This document shows, in pieces, positions 20,127 through 29,589 of a stretch of DNA of 64,000 nt (position 1 is its first letter; every line of letters starts with the position of its first letter). A program made the translations under genes and the position numbers. This DNA is from CAZFDT01 sp964518335. Its GTDB lineage: Bacteria; Planctomycetota; Phycisphaerae; Phycisphaerales; Phycisphaeraceae. The stretch covers positions 1-64,000 of the forward strand of contig CAZFDT010000011.1 of NCBI GenBank assembly GCA_964518335.1. The letters run 5' to 3'. A model generated the notes under the pieces. It did no database searches, was not told the DNA's origin, and saw only the letters and a program-made list of their open reading frames with translations.

Positions 20127-21586
20127 TGGACGTCACGAAGACCACGCTGACGCAGTTGCGGGATGCGATCGCGGCGCGACGGGTGAGCGCGGTCGAGGCG
20201 GTGCGTGCGTACCTGGCGCGGATCGAGCTGCACAACGCTGCACTTGGCCTGCCGTTCTCACAGGTCTTCGCCGACGCGGCGCTGGCCCGCGCCCAGGCCG
20301 TGGACGCGGGAACGATCACGGGGGAGCTGGCGGGCGTGCCGATCGCGGTGAAGGACGTGCTATGCACGCGCGAGGGCGTGACGACGTGCTCGTCGCGCAT
20401 GCTGGCGAACTACCGCTCGCCCTTCACGGCGACGGCGGTGGCGCGGCTGGAGCAGGCGGGGGCGATCGTGCTGGGCAAGACAGCGATGGACGAGTTCGCC
20501 ATGGGCTCGTCGTGCGAGAACTGTGCGTGGGGCCCGGTGCGCAACCCGTGGGACGTGACGCGTGTGCCCGGCGGCTCATCGGGCGGCAGTTCGGCGGCGA
20601 TGGCGGCCGACCTGTGCGCGGCGGCGCTGGGCACGGACACGGGCGGGTCGATCCGCCAGCCGGCGGCGTTGACGGGGATTGTCGGGTTCAAGCCCACGTA
20701 TGGCCGCATCTCGCGCTGGGGGCTGGTGGCGTTCGCTTCGAGCCTGGACCAGGTGGGTCCGATGTGCCGCAGCGTCGCCGACGCCGCGGTGCTGTTTCAG
20801 GTGATGGCGGGCAAGGACCCACGGGATTCGACCAGCGCCGATCTGGACGTGCCGGATGTCGTGGGCGAGCTGGATCAGCCGGTGAAGGACCTTCGCATCG
20901 GGTTGGCGAAGCAGTATCTGTCCGGCGCCAACGACGCGGCGGTGTCCGCTGCAGTGGACGAGGCCATCGAGGTGTACAAGCGTGCGGGGGCGACGATCGT
21001 CGAAGTCGATCTGCCGCACACCGAGTACGGCATCCCGGTGTACTACATCGTGGCGACGGCGGAGGCGTCGTCGAACCTGGCGCGGTTCGACGGCGTGCAT
21101 TACGGCCACTGCAGCGCCGCTGCAGATGACCTCATCGATCTCTATGCCCGCTCGCGCAGCGAGGGCTTCGGCGACGAGGTCAAGCGCCGCATCATGCTGG
21201 GCACTTACGCGCTGTCCAGCGGCTACTACGACGCCTACTACGTGCGGGCGCTGAAGGTTCGCCGCCTCATCAAGCGCGATCTGGACCAGGCTTTTTCGCA
21301 GTGCGACGCGATCCTCTGCCCGACGACGACCGGGCCGGCGTTCCGGATCGGCGAGAAGGTGGACGACCCGCTGGCGATGTACCTCAACGACGTGTACACG
21401 GTCAACGCCAACCTCGCCGGGACGCCGGGCATCAGCCTGCCCGGGGGGTTCGCGAAGGTGGACGGTCGGCCACTGCCCGTGGGCATCCAACTGCTGGGCC
21501 AGGCGTTCGACGAGGCGCGTCTGCTGCGCATCGCGCACACCTACGAACGCGCGACCGAGCACTGGAAGCAGCGGCCGCAATTGTGA
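20126..21586 (+). CDS. gatA: Asp-tRNA(Asn)/Glu-tRNA(Gln) amidotransferase subunit A
   Basis: A 486-residue amidase-signature enzyme that releases ammonia from glutamine and passes it to GatB. The Ser-cis-Ser-Lys triad is readable: Lys76 in GVPIAVKD, Ser151 in GGSSGGSSAA, and Ser175 in GTDTGGSIRQPA. All three sit three positions before the Staphylococcus numbering. The start was set at the ATG overlapping the gatC stop; a GTG three bases upstream is also possible. The length is normal. Two GYTGCAGTGR words lie inside (20948 and 21107). Confidence 0.97.
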   Translation: MDVTKTTLTQLRDAIAARRVSAVEAVRAYLARIELHNAALGLPFSQVFADAALARAQAVDAGTITGELAGVPIAVKDVLCTREGVTTCSSRMLANYRSPFTATAVARLEQAGAIVLGKTAMDEFAMGSSCENCAWGPVRNPWDVTRVPGGSSGGSSAAMAADLCAAALGTDTGGSIRQPAALTGIVGFKPTYGRISRWGLVAFASSLDQVGPMCRSVADAAVLFQVMAGKDPRDSTSADLDVPDVVGELDQPVKDLRIGLAKQYLSGANDAAVSAAVDEAIEVYKRAGATIVEVDLPHTEYGIPVYYIVATAEASSNLARFDGVHYGHCSAAADDLIDLYARSRSEGFGDEVKRRIMLGTYALSSGYYDAYYVRALKVRRLIKRDLDQAFSQCDAILCPTTTGPAFRIGEKVDDPLAMYLNDVYTVNANLAGTPGISLPGGFAKVDGRPLPVGIQLLGQAFDEARLLRIAHTYERATEHWKQRPQL

Positions 21587-21596
21587 AATGACTTGA

Positions 21597-21674
21597 TCGT
21601 ACTCGTACCTCGTACTCGTGATCCGCCCACGACCGCTGGACGCTTTCGATGACGAGTACGATGTACGAATACGA
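21597..21674. repeat. Palindromic repeat with TCGTAC tandem-unit arms
   Basis: The left arm (21597-21620) is TCGTAC, TCGTAC, one C, TCGTAC, TCGTG. The right arm (21651-21674) is the inverted copy, spaced 6-6-7-6 in the same way. A 30-base loop separates them. It starts 11 bases after the gatA stop and ends just before the ribosome binding site of the ROK gene, so it should form a hairpin in that mRNA leader. Confidence 0.8.
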
Positions 21675-21695
21675 AAAAACAAGAAGGGCGACACC

Positions 21696-22685
21696 ATGGC
21701 GAAGAAGGAACTTCACTACATCGGAATCGACCTGGGCGGGACGAACATTCAGGGCGGGGTGCTGGGTGCGCGGGGGCGGCTGGTGCATCGGGCCTCGATG
21801 AAGACCAAGGCCGAGGCCGGCAGTGACGCGGTGCTCAAGCGCATCGTCGACCTGACGCAGGAGCTGATCGCCGGGGCGAGGATCAAGCGATCGAGCATCG
21901 GTGGGCTGGGCATCGGCGCGCCGGGCGCGATCGACATTCGGCGCGGCGTGGTGCTGGAGGCGGTGAACCTGCGCTGGAGCAATTTTCCGCTGGCGCGGGT
22001 GTTGTCGCGCAAGCTGAAGTTGCCGGTGACGGTCGATAACGACGTGAACGTGGGCGCGTGGGGGGAGCAGCAGATGGGCGCTGCAGTGGGCCACGACGAC
22101 ATGCTGGGCATCTTCGTGGGGACGGGCATCGGCGGCGGGCTGGTGCTGGGGGGGAAGCTGTATCACGGCCACTATCTGACGGCGGGCGAAGTCGGGCACG
22201 AGTCGATCCGCGCCGATGCGCCGCTGGGCCGGCGCACGCTCGAGAACGTCGCCAGCCGCACCGCGGTGGTGAACCTGCTCACGCAGCTCATCGCCGCCAA
22301 CCACAGGAGCATCCTGCCGCAACTGACCGGGGGCGATCTGTCGAAGATCCGGTCGAAAGTGCTGGCCGAGGCCCTGGCCAAGCGTGACGAACTGACCACG
22401 AACGTGCTCAAGCAGTCGGCGACGTACGTGGGCACCGCGGCGGCCAACGCAGTGACCCTGCTGAGCCTGCCCTGCGTGGTGATTGGTGGGGGCATGGCGT
22501 CGGCGCTGGGGCGGCCCTATCTGGAATGGGTCAGAACGGCGTTCATGGAGCGGGTCTTTCCCCGCCAGCTTCGCCGCTGCAAAGTGGTGCTTTCCAAGCT
22601 GGGCGACGATGCCGGGGTCGTCGGCGCCGCCCTGCTGGCCCGCGAGCGATTGACCGATAACCTTGCGGCACGCAAGAAAAAGTGA
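21696..22685 (+). CDS. ROK-family sugar kinase (putative glucokinase)
   Basis: A 329-residue ATP-dependent kinase of the ROK family, likely phosphorylating glucose or a related hexose. The phosphate motif IDLGGTNIQGG (about 11-21), the catalytic-Asp region TVDNDVNVGAWGE, and the GTGIGGGLVLGGKLYHG block are present. The usual zinc motif (CxCGxxGC) after GEVGHE is missing; the segment reads ADAPLGRRTLENVASR. It is therefore a zinc-free variant whose specificity is less certain. The start was chosen at the ATG giving MAKKELHYIGIDLGGT, preceded by AGAAGGG; an in-frame upstream ATG would translate the palindromic repeat. pgi lies elsewhere in the window, so glucose-6-phosphate use is plausible. 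Confidence 0.88.
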   Translation: MAKKELHYIGIDLGGTNIQGGVLGARGRLVHRASMKTKAEAGSDAVLKRIVDLTQELIAGARIKRSSIGGLGIGAPGAIDIRRGVVLEAVNLRWSNFPLARVLSRKLKLPVTVDNDVNVGAWGEQQMGAAVGHDDMLGIFVGTGIGGGLVLGGKLYHGHYLTAGEVGHESIRADAPLGRRTLENVASRTAVVNLLTQLIAANHRSILPQLTGGDLSKIRSKVLAEALAKRDELTTNVLKQSATYVGTAAANAVTLLSLPCVVIGGGMASALGRPYLEWVRTAFMERVFPRQLRRCKVVLSKLGDDAGVVGAALLARERLTDNLAARKKK

Positions 22686-22705
22686 ATCTGGGCAAACTTC
22701 GCCCC

Positions 22706-22734
22706 TTGATTTAGTACCGCCATTGTCGTAAAAG
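22706..22734 (+). promoter_or_regulatory. Candidate promoter of a small RNA
   Basis: TTGATT (22706-22711), a 17-base spacer, then TAAAAG (22729-22734). It sits downstream of the ROK stop and points into a non-coding stretch that ends in a strong terminator. Each hexamer matches consensus at four of six positions. Confidence 0.4.
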
Positions 22735-22739
22735 TTGGA

Positions 22740-22833
22740 CTTGGCTCCTTCGGGCAACCGAAGTCTCTTATGAACTCTACGGCTTTCTCCCCTCCGCCCC
22801 GTTGTCGCTTCGGCGGCAGCGGGGTTTGTTTTT
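22740..22833 (+). ncRNA. Candidate small RNA, about 94 nt
   Basis: Between a possible promoter and a Rho-independent terminator lies a structured, non-coding segment. The first hairpin CTTCGG-GCAA-CCGAAG (about 22748-22763) is perfect and carries a GNRA tetraloop. An unpaired C-rich stretch follows, containing CTCCCCTCC (about 22787-22795), which is complementary to a Shine-Dalgarno sequence. The terminator hairpin and a T-run end it. It could instead be only the 3' untranslated region of the ROK gene. No known RNA family was recognised. Confidence 0.4.
22797..22833 (+). terminator. Rho-independent terminator after the ROK gene
   Basis: A 12-pair stem (CCCCGTTGTCGC against GCGGCAGCGGGG with two G-U pairs) directly joined or with a very small TTCG loop, followed by TTTGTTTTT. 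It is strong, points rightward, and ends 20 bases before the yjbQ stop. Confidence 0.85.
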
Positions 22834-22853
22834 AGCGCGGCCCGCCCGGCGGG

Positions 22854-23270
22854 CTAACTACGGTCGCCTTCACCTTCCACCAGCACGTGGACCTGCCGCT
22901 TGCGCGGCCCATCGAACTCGCACAGAAATATCCCCTGCCACTGGCCCAGCAGCAGCCGCGTGGCCCGGATCGGCACGGCGACGCTCGAACCCATCATCGA
23001 CGCCTTGACGTGCGCGGCGGAATTGCCCTCGCCGTGCCGGTAAAACGGCTGCTCCCACGGGACCATCACCGCCAACTGCGCCAGCATGTCGGCCACCACG
23101 TCGGGGTCGGCGTGCTCGTTGATCGTCACCCCGGCGGTCGTGTGCGGCACGTACACCGTCACGCGACCCAGCCGTATCTGCTGCTGCTGGACAACCTGCT
23201 GCACTTGCCCGGTGATCTCGACGAACTGGCTTCGCCGGTCGGTGGGCACCTGGAGGGTGTGGAGGAGCAT
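22854..23270 (-). CDS. yjbQ: YjbQ/UPF0047 family protein
   Basis: 138 residues, the same length as E. coli YjbQ. The family signature is clear: YVPHTTAGVTINEHADPDV, WEQPFYRHGEGNSAAHVKASMMG, and QGIFLCEFDGPRKRQVHV. Members have weak thiamine-phosphate synthase activity in vitro, and the true role is unsettled. The start at 23270 is preferred over an upstream in-frame codon because it matches family length and a TATGAT box lies 6 bases before it. A GC-rich hairpin (22840-22854) overlaps the stop but lacks a T-run. Confidence 0.9.
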   Translation of the reverse strand: MLLHTLQVPTDRRSQFVEITGQVQQVVQQQQIRLGRVTVYVPHTTAGVTINEHADPDVVADMLAQLAVMVPWEQPFYRHGEGNSAAHVKASMMGSSVAVPIRATRLLLGQWQGIFLCEFDGPRKRQVHVLVEGEGDRS

Positions 23271-23357
23271 GGGCACATCATAGGCCCGGAAGGGGTTTTG
23301 ATCTTTCGACAACATGGTGGTATTTTTGATGCCCCTGCCTCGGGGAAGGCCTGCCCC

Positions 23358-24494
23358 ATGAAGCTAGTCGTGCCACGACAGATCGGTGAGGGTGAAACTC
23401 GCGTCGCGGTCACGCCCGCCGTGGCCAAGCGTCTGATCGGGATGAAGATTCAGGTGGTGGTGCAGGCCGACGCCGGCGTCGCCGCGGGCGCGCTGGACCA
23501 GGCTTACCGCGATGCCGGGGCGACGATCGTCGATGGCCCGGTCTGGAGCGAAGGCGACGTGGTGGTGACCATCGCGCCGATCGCGGCCGACGACGCATCG
23601 CAGGTGCGCGAGGGCGCCACGGTCGTGGGCATGCTGGCGCCGCTGGCCAATTTGGACGTGATGCGGGCGCTGGCGGCGCGCCACGTGACGGCGATGGCGA
23701 TGGAGTTCATTCCGCGCATCAGCCGGGCGCAGGCGATGGACGCGTTGTCGAGCCAGGCGAACATCGGCGGGTACAAGGCGGTGATTCTGGCCGCCGAGGC
23801 GTGCCCGAAGATGTTCCCGATGATGATCACCGCGGCGGGCACGATCGCGCCGTCGCGCGTGGTGGTGCTTGGCGTGGGCGTGGCGGGGCTGCAGGCGATC
23901 GCCACGGCCAAGCGGCTGGGCGCGGTGGTCGAGGCCAACGATGTACGCGCCGCGACCAAGGAGCAGGTGCAGTCGCTGGGAGCTCGCTTCATCGAGCTGC
24001 CGATCGCCCAGGACGACAAGGCCACCGGCGGGTACGCGAAGGAACTCACCGACGAGCAGAAGAAACAGCAGCAGGACCTGGTCGCCAAGCACATCGTCGC
24101 CGCGGACGCGGTGATCTGCACCGCGGCGATTTTCGGCAAGGCCCCGCCGCTCTTGATCCCCGCCGACGTGGTCGCGCGGATGAACCCCGGCAGCGTGATC
24201 GTCGATATCGCTGCCAACGAAGTCGCGGGACGGGGCAACTGTGAAGTCACCAAGCCCGGCCAGCGTTACACCACTTCCGGGGGCGTCACGATCATCGGTC
24301 ACACGAACCTGCCCGCGCTCGTGCCGATTCACGCCTCGCAGGTATACGCCAATAACGTGCTCAACCTGCTCAAGGAGATGGTGAGCAAGGAAGGCGAGCT
24401 CGCCCTCAATATGGACGACGAGGTGCAGAAGGGCGCGACGATCACGCATGGCGGCGCGATCGTCAACGAGATGGTCGCCAAGGCCGCGGGTTGA
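23358..24494 (+). CDS. pntAA: NAD(P) transhydrogenase subunit alpha part 1
   Basis: A 378-residue soluble NAD(H)-binding domain I of the proton-translocating transhydrogenase, which uses the proton gradient to make NADPH from NADH. MKLVVPRQIGEGETRVAVTP is the usual N-terminus. A Rossmann glycine motif GVGVAGLQA and the following VEANDVRAATKEQVQSLGA, and AAIFGKAPPLLI, are conserved. The enzyme is split here into three genes (pntAA, pntAB, pntB), as in many bacteria. The start was chosen by homology pattern; a much longer upstream frame would overlap yjbQ antisense. Confidence 0.96.
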   Translation: MKLVVPRQIGEGETRVAVTPAVAKRLIGMKIQVVVQADAGVAAGALDQAYRDAGATIVDGPVWSEGDVVVTIAPIAADDASQVREGATVVGMLAPLANLDVMRALAARHVTAMAMEFIPRISRAQAMDALSSQANIGGYKAVILAAEACPKMFPMMITAAGTIAPSRVVVLGVGVAGLQAIATAKRLGAVVEANDVRAATKEQVQSLGARFIELPIAQDDKATGGYAKELTDEQKKQQQDLVAKHIVAADAVICTAAIFGKAPPLLIPADVVARMNPGSVIVDIAANEVAGRGNCEVTKPGQRYTTSGGVTIIGHTNLPALVPIHASQVYANNVLNLLKEMVSKEGELALNMDDEVQKGATITHGGAIVNEMVAKAAG

Positions 24495-24506
24495 GGAGGT
24501 CTGCTG

Positions 24507-24812
24507 ATGAACGATCCCCTGTTGATCTCCATCACCACGTTTACGCTCGCGATCTTCGTGGGCTTTTTCGTGATCTCGAAGGTCCCCTCGACGCTGCACA
24601 CGCCGCTGATGAGCGGCAGCAACGCGATCAGCGGCATCACCATCGTCGGGGCTCTGCTCGCGGCGTTCTCGACCCGAGGCCAGCTCAGCCAAGGCATGCT
24701 CGTGCTGGGCACGATCCTGGGCACGCTCGCCGTGATCTTCGCCACCATCAACGTCGTCGGCGGCTACGTCGTCACCGACCGCATGCTCCGCATGTTCAAG
24801 TCGAAGAAATAA
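24507..24812 (+). CDS. pntAB: NAD(P) transhydrogenase subunit alpha part 2 (membrane)
   Basis: A 101-residue membrane subunit with three to four hydrophobic helices. The signature VPSTLHTPLMSGSNAISGITIVG is present (split here: VPSTLHTPLM, then SGSNAISGI). It forms part of the proton channel with PntB. A strong Shine-Dalgarno GAGGAGG precedes it, 12 bases after pntAA. Confidence 0.97.
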   Translation: MNDPLLISITTFTLAIFVGFFVISKVPSTLHTPLMSGSNAISGITIVGALLAAFSTRGQLSQGMLVLGTILGTLAVIFATINVVGGYVVTDRMLRMFKSKK

Positions 24813-24827
24813 ACCCCGGAAGTTGAC

Positions 24828-26279
<1,452 letters not shown>

Positions 26280-26280
26280 T

Positions 26281-26363
26281 TGTAAAGCCGCGACCATCGG
26301 TCGCGCCAAAGTCCCCGTGCAATCGCATTCGTCAAGAGCGCGACCACTGGTCGCGGCTTTACA
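26281..26363. repeat. Nested palindromic repeat between convergent genes
   Basis: Two 25-base arms (26281-26305 and 26339-26363) begin and end with TGTAAAGCCGCGACC and its complement, with two mismatches overall. Each arm is also a hairpin on its own (CGCGACC-ATC-GGTCGCG), so the whole can fold as a cruciform. It lies between the convergent pntB and the 26372 gene and may serve as a bidirectional terminator. Confidence 0.8.
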
Positions 26364-26371
26364 TGCCCGGA

Positions 26372-26746
26372 TCACGCCGCCACCAGTTCCTGCGGGCGCA
26401 TGCGCTCGATGACGTCGACGGCGTCGCGAAGGTATAGCGCCAGCGGGCATCGCTCAGTGGCGCGCTCAGAGCAGAAATCGCCGTGCGTCGGACTGGCCTG
26501 GCACTGCTGGCAGACCATCTCGTTGCACGCGCGCTCGTAGGGGGCCATGGTCGTGCCGCGCACACTTAGCGAGATGCGGATGAGCTGAGGCACGTTCTGA
26601 AAAATCTGGCATCGGCCCTCGCACTCGCGTGCCATCGTGCCGGGCAGTTGCTCGCTCCCGGCCGGTCGCAACACGCAACTCACGCAGATGCCTTCGCGCA
26701 GGTGACGCAGGAGCTTGATCGACGGGTGGATGAGTTCCATGACCAT
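26372..26746 (-). CDS. Cysteine-rich hypothetical protein
   Basis: 124 residues with ten cysteines in pairs: CVSC near the N-terminus, CEGRC, CNEMVCQQC, then single cysteines before a C-terminal helix. The spacing suggests binding of zinc or an iron-sulfur cluster, but no family is recognised. A TACAAT box lies 15 bases before the ATG, and GGAAAGG is a fair ribosome binding site. It is followed by the palindromic repeat shared with pntB and preceded by a FmdB-type gene on the same strand. Confidence 0.6.
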   Translation of the reverse strand: MVMELIHPSIKLLRHLREGICVSCVLRPAGSEQLPGTMARECEGRCQIFQNVPQLIRISLSVRGTTMAPYERACNEMVCQQCQASPTHGDFCSERATERCPLALYLRDAVDVIERMRPQELVAA

Positions 26747-26849
26747 GCCTTTCCACCGTGGATTGTACCGACAGAGGACAAGCCAGTCCGCTGCCAGACG
26801 CGGCTGGGCCGGCGAAAAACGTAAGTGATACGGAGTTGCAGGATCGGGC

Positions 26850-27086
26850 TTACATCCCGCAGGCGCCGCGCCCGCAGCCGCACGAACCGCTGTGCACGTG
26901 GCGCGAACTGGCGGGCGTCATCGCATCCGGGGCACCGTCGCCGGAGCAACAGAAGACGCTGTGGGCACGCTTCGTCTTCGTGCTGCCGCACCTGTCGCAC
27001 GCCTGCGGGGCGTCGGCGTCGGCCATCCGACGCAGCGTTTCCGTCGTCGAGCCGCACTTGTCGCACACATATTCGTACACCGGCAT
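26850..27086 (-). CDS. FmdB-family zinc-ribbon protein
   Basis: 78 residues. The N-terminal zinc ribbon MPVYEYVCDKCGS with Cys8, Cys11, Cys30 and Cys33 is the FmdB/CxxC_CxxC_SSSS pattern, a putative regulatory module. The C-terminus is rich in S, G and C (GSCGCGRGACGM), as often in this family. An AGGAG ribosome binding site is seen, with TACAAT further upstream. It is divergent from the DUF4432 gene, with only 39 bases between starts. Confidence 0.85.
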   Translation of the reverse strand: MPVYEYVCDKCGSTTETLRRMADADAPQACDRCGSTKTKRAHSVFCCSGDGAPDAMTPASSRHVHSGSCGCGRGACGM

Positions 27087-27125
27087 GATCGCTCACTCCT
27101 GAGGTTAACTCGCTAGATTGTAGCC

Positions 27126-28223
27126 ATGTCCAGAAAAACCGCCCCACTACTCCATGACAATCCTCTTCAGGCCGGCGGCATCCGCACCGGCAGCCTCGAC
27201 CACCCCAACCCCATGGGCGGGCAGTCCTGCCGCGTCGCCTTTGTCGATACCGGCAGCGGCTTGCGCTTCACCGTCGCACTCGACCGCGGCGGGGACATCG
27301 TCGAGGCCTTCTTCAACCAGCACAGCCTCGCCTACCTCACCGCCAACGACTACGCGCCGCCCAGCCACGCCTACCATCGCGGCCTCGATTGGCTCATCGG
27401 CTGGCCCGGCGGACTGGTCACCACCTGCGGCCCACGTTATGTCGGCGCGCCGCGAGACGAAGATGGCGTTGCAGTAAGCCTTCACGACCACTACTCCAAC
27501 ACCCCCGCCGCCGTCGAGATGGTCCTCAACCCCGACCCCCTCCGCAACAAACGCGAAATGCTCCTGTCCATGGTGATTCGCGACAGCCGCATGTTCGGCC
27601 CCCACCTCGAGGTCCGCCGCCAGATCCAGTGCGCCCTGGGCGTACCCGAAATCGTCATCCACGACCACGTGACCAACCGCGGCGACACGCGCGTCGCCCA
27701 TAACTGGCTCTACCACGTCAACGTCGGCTGGCCTCTGCTTGCGCCCGCCAGCCGCTTCGTCTATCGCGGCAGGCTCGACACCACCTGGGGCCTGCCCGAC
27801 AAGCTCACTGCAGCGGCGCTCGAGAAGCTCAAGACCGTCCCCGCCCCGCTGTCGCGCCATGCGGGAGCGGGCGAGCACGGTCTGATCGTCCAGACTGCCG
27901 CCGATCGCGACGGCCGATCGCACGTGGGCATCGTCAACCGCAAGCTGGGCCTTGCGCTCGAACTCGAGTACGACGCCGACGCCCTGCCACGTCTGGCCAA
28001 CTGGCACCACTTCGGCCCCGCCACGCCCGGCGGCGCCAGCTACGTCGCCGGCATCGAGCCCTTCCACGGCTCGCTCCTGGGCAAAGCCAAAGACCAATCG
28101 CCCCTCGCCGACCAGTGGCTCGAACCCGGCCAGTCCCAACGCTACCAGCTTATCCTCCGCATCCACCACACCCGCCCCACCCTGGCCGCCTTCGCCAGCC
28201 ACGACGGGGCGGTACAGTCGTGA
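27126..28223 (+). CDS. DUF4432 family protein (aldose-1-epimerase-like)
   Basis: 365 residues resembling DUF4432 proteins, a branch of the galactose-mutarotase fold. Landmarks are LDRGGDIVEAFFNQHSLAYL, the GLDWLIGWPGGLVTTCGPRYVG stretch (GLDWLIGW, GLVTTCGPRY), and HNWLYHVNVGWPLL in the second half. Such proteins are thought to act on sugars, but the substrate is unknown. A TAGATT box is 6 bases before the ATG, predicting a leaderless mRNA. The stop abuts the glycosyltransferase start, so the two form an operon. Confidence 0.82.
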   Translation: MSRKTAPLLHDNPLQAGGIRTGSLDHPNPMGGQSCRVAFVDTGSGLRFTVALDRGGDIVEAFFNQHSLAYLTANDYAPPSHAYHRGLDWLIGWPGGLVTTCGPRYVGAPRDEDGVAVSLHDHYSNTPAAVEMVLNPDPLRNKREMLLSMVIRDSRMFGPHLEVRRQIQCALGVPEIVIHDHVTNRGDTRVAHNWLYHVNVGWPLLAPASRFVYRGRLDTTWGLPDKLTAAALEKLKTVPAPLSRHAGAGEHGLIVQTAADRDGRSHVGIVNRKLGLALELEYDADALPRLANWHHFGPATPGGASYVAGIEPFHGSLLGKAKDQSPLADQWLEPGQSQRYQLILRIHHTRPTLAAFASHDGAVQS

Positions 28224-29579
28224 ATGGCCTTGCCGATCAATGCAGGTTCCGACCGTCTGCGAGCCGATAACGGGGAGATGCGGATCGGGCAGACACAGTT
28301 GCGGGCGCCGCGGGTGCTGGTCATTTCGGCGGCCTTTCCCCCCTTTCTGAGCGGGGAGTCGGGCCATGCCCTGCACCTGGCGTGGCGGCTGGCGCTGCGC
28401 GATCTGGACGTGAAGCTGCTGACGACCGATCGGCCGGGCGTGCGGACGCACTATCCGTTCGACGTGATCGCGGCGATGAAGTCGTGGAGCTGGCGCGAGT
28501 ACGACAAGCTCGGGCGGATCATGCGCGACGTGCGGCCGGACGCGATTCTGCTGATCTATGCCGGATGGAACTATCACTATCACCCGATGGTGACGTTCGC
28601 GGCGACGTTGGCGCGGCGGGTCGTTCCCGAGGCGAACTTCGTGACGCAGATCGAGTGCCCGGGCGGGGCGAACCCGGCACGGCACCGGGCGCATACCCGG
28701 GCGTTGAGCCGGATGATGCGGCAGTTGGCCGGCGAGGCGTGCGACTATCAGTACGGCACGCTGTTGTCGGCCAGCGACCGGGTGATCGTGCTGGCCGAGT
28801 CGCACCTGGACGAGCTGGTGATGCACCACCCGGCGATGTGCACGAAGGTGGCGGTGATCCCGCCGGCGCCGCTGATCGCGGTGCAGGGCAATGCCGACGG
28901 CCGGGCCCGGCGCGACGGGCGATCGATGCTGGGCGCGGCCGCGGACGATCGGGTGCTGGCGTACAACGGCCTGATCGCGCCCGGCAAAGGCATCGCCACC
29001 CTGCTGGAGGCAATGGCCAAAGTGGTCCAGTCGCGGCCGAATGTCAGGCTCGCGATGATCGGAGGCGTGGCGGATGAGCAACTGCAGCATCACCGGCGTT
29101 TCGCCGCGCGGATGCGCGTGTTGTGTACCGGGCTGGGACTCGACCGGCACGTGACCTGGACGGGGGCGTTCGATCCCCACCAGATTGCTGCCTCCCGATT
29201 TCTTTGGGCGGCGGACGCGGCCGTGTTGCCGTGGGACGACGGTGTCCACATGAACAACAGCTCGGTGGCCAATGCGGCGGCGCACGGGCTGCCCATCATC
29301 ACGACGCTGCCCGGACACGGGCGAGCGCTGGAGGCGATGTTTCAGCCCTCGGGGCCGGGGATGAATGTGCGCGCGTGCCCGCCGCGCGACGCCTCGGCGC
29401 TGGCGGAGGCGATCGGGCAGGTGCTCGACGACGCCACGGTGCGCGCCCGGCTGATGACGGGATCGCAAGAGCTGCGGCGGCAGTGGTACGATTGGGACCG
29501 CGTGCTGGATCGCACGATCGACGCCCTGGGTTGGCAGTCCACTGCAACAGTGGCGCAGCCGCTGCCGCTGGCGGCGTGA
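28224..29579 (+). CDS. GT4-type glycosyltransferase
   Basis: A 451-residue GT-B fold enzyme. The N-terminal domain (about 28-220) starts VLVISAAFPPFLSGESGHALHLAW. The C-terminal domain (about 235-430) has AYNGLIAPGKGIATLLEAM, VRLAMIGG, VTWTGAF, and LPWDDGVHMNNSSVANAAAHGLPII, where family members bind the nucleotide sugar. It probably transfers a sugar to a lipid or polysaccharide at the inner membrane. The start directly follows the DUF4432 stop. The DNA carries one GYTGCAGTGR word (29540). Confidence 0.85.
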   Translation: MALPINAGSDRLRADNGEMRIGQTQLRAPRVLVISAAFPPFLSGESGHALHLAWRLALRDLDVKLLTTDRPGVRTHYPFDVIAAMKSWSWREYDKLGRIMRDVRPDAILLIYAGWNYHYHPMVTFAATLARRVVPEANFVTQIECPGGANPARHRAHTRALSRMMRQLAGEACDYQYGTLLSASDRVIVLAESHLDELVMHHPAMCTKVAVIPPAPLIAVQGNADGRARRDGRSMLGAAADDRVLAYNGLIAPGKGIATLLEAMAKVVQSRPNVRLAMIGGVADEQLQHHRRFAARMRVLCTGLGLDRHVTWTGAFDPHQIAASRFLWAADAAVLPWDDGVHMNNSSVANAAAHGLPIITTLPGHGRALEAMFQPSGPGMNVRACPPRDASALAEAIGQVLDDATVRARLMTGSQELRRQWYDWDRVLDRTIDALGWQSTATVAQPLPLAA

Positions 29580-29589
29580 CAAGGCGGCG

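Noticed and set aside
22887..23357. Long N-terminal extension of PntAA
   Set aside because: Antisense to yjbQ; the family N-terminus starts at MKLVVPRQIGEGE.
27147..29582. An 811-residue minus-strand open frame
   Set aside because: Antisense to the DUF4432 and glycosyltransferase genes, both of which have clear family motifs on the plus strand.
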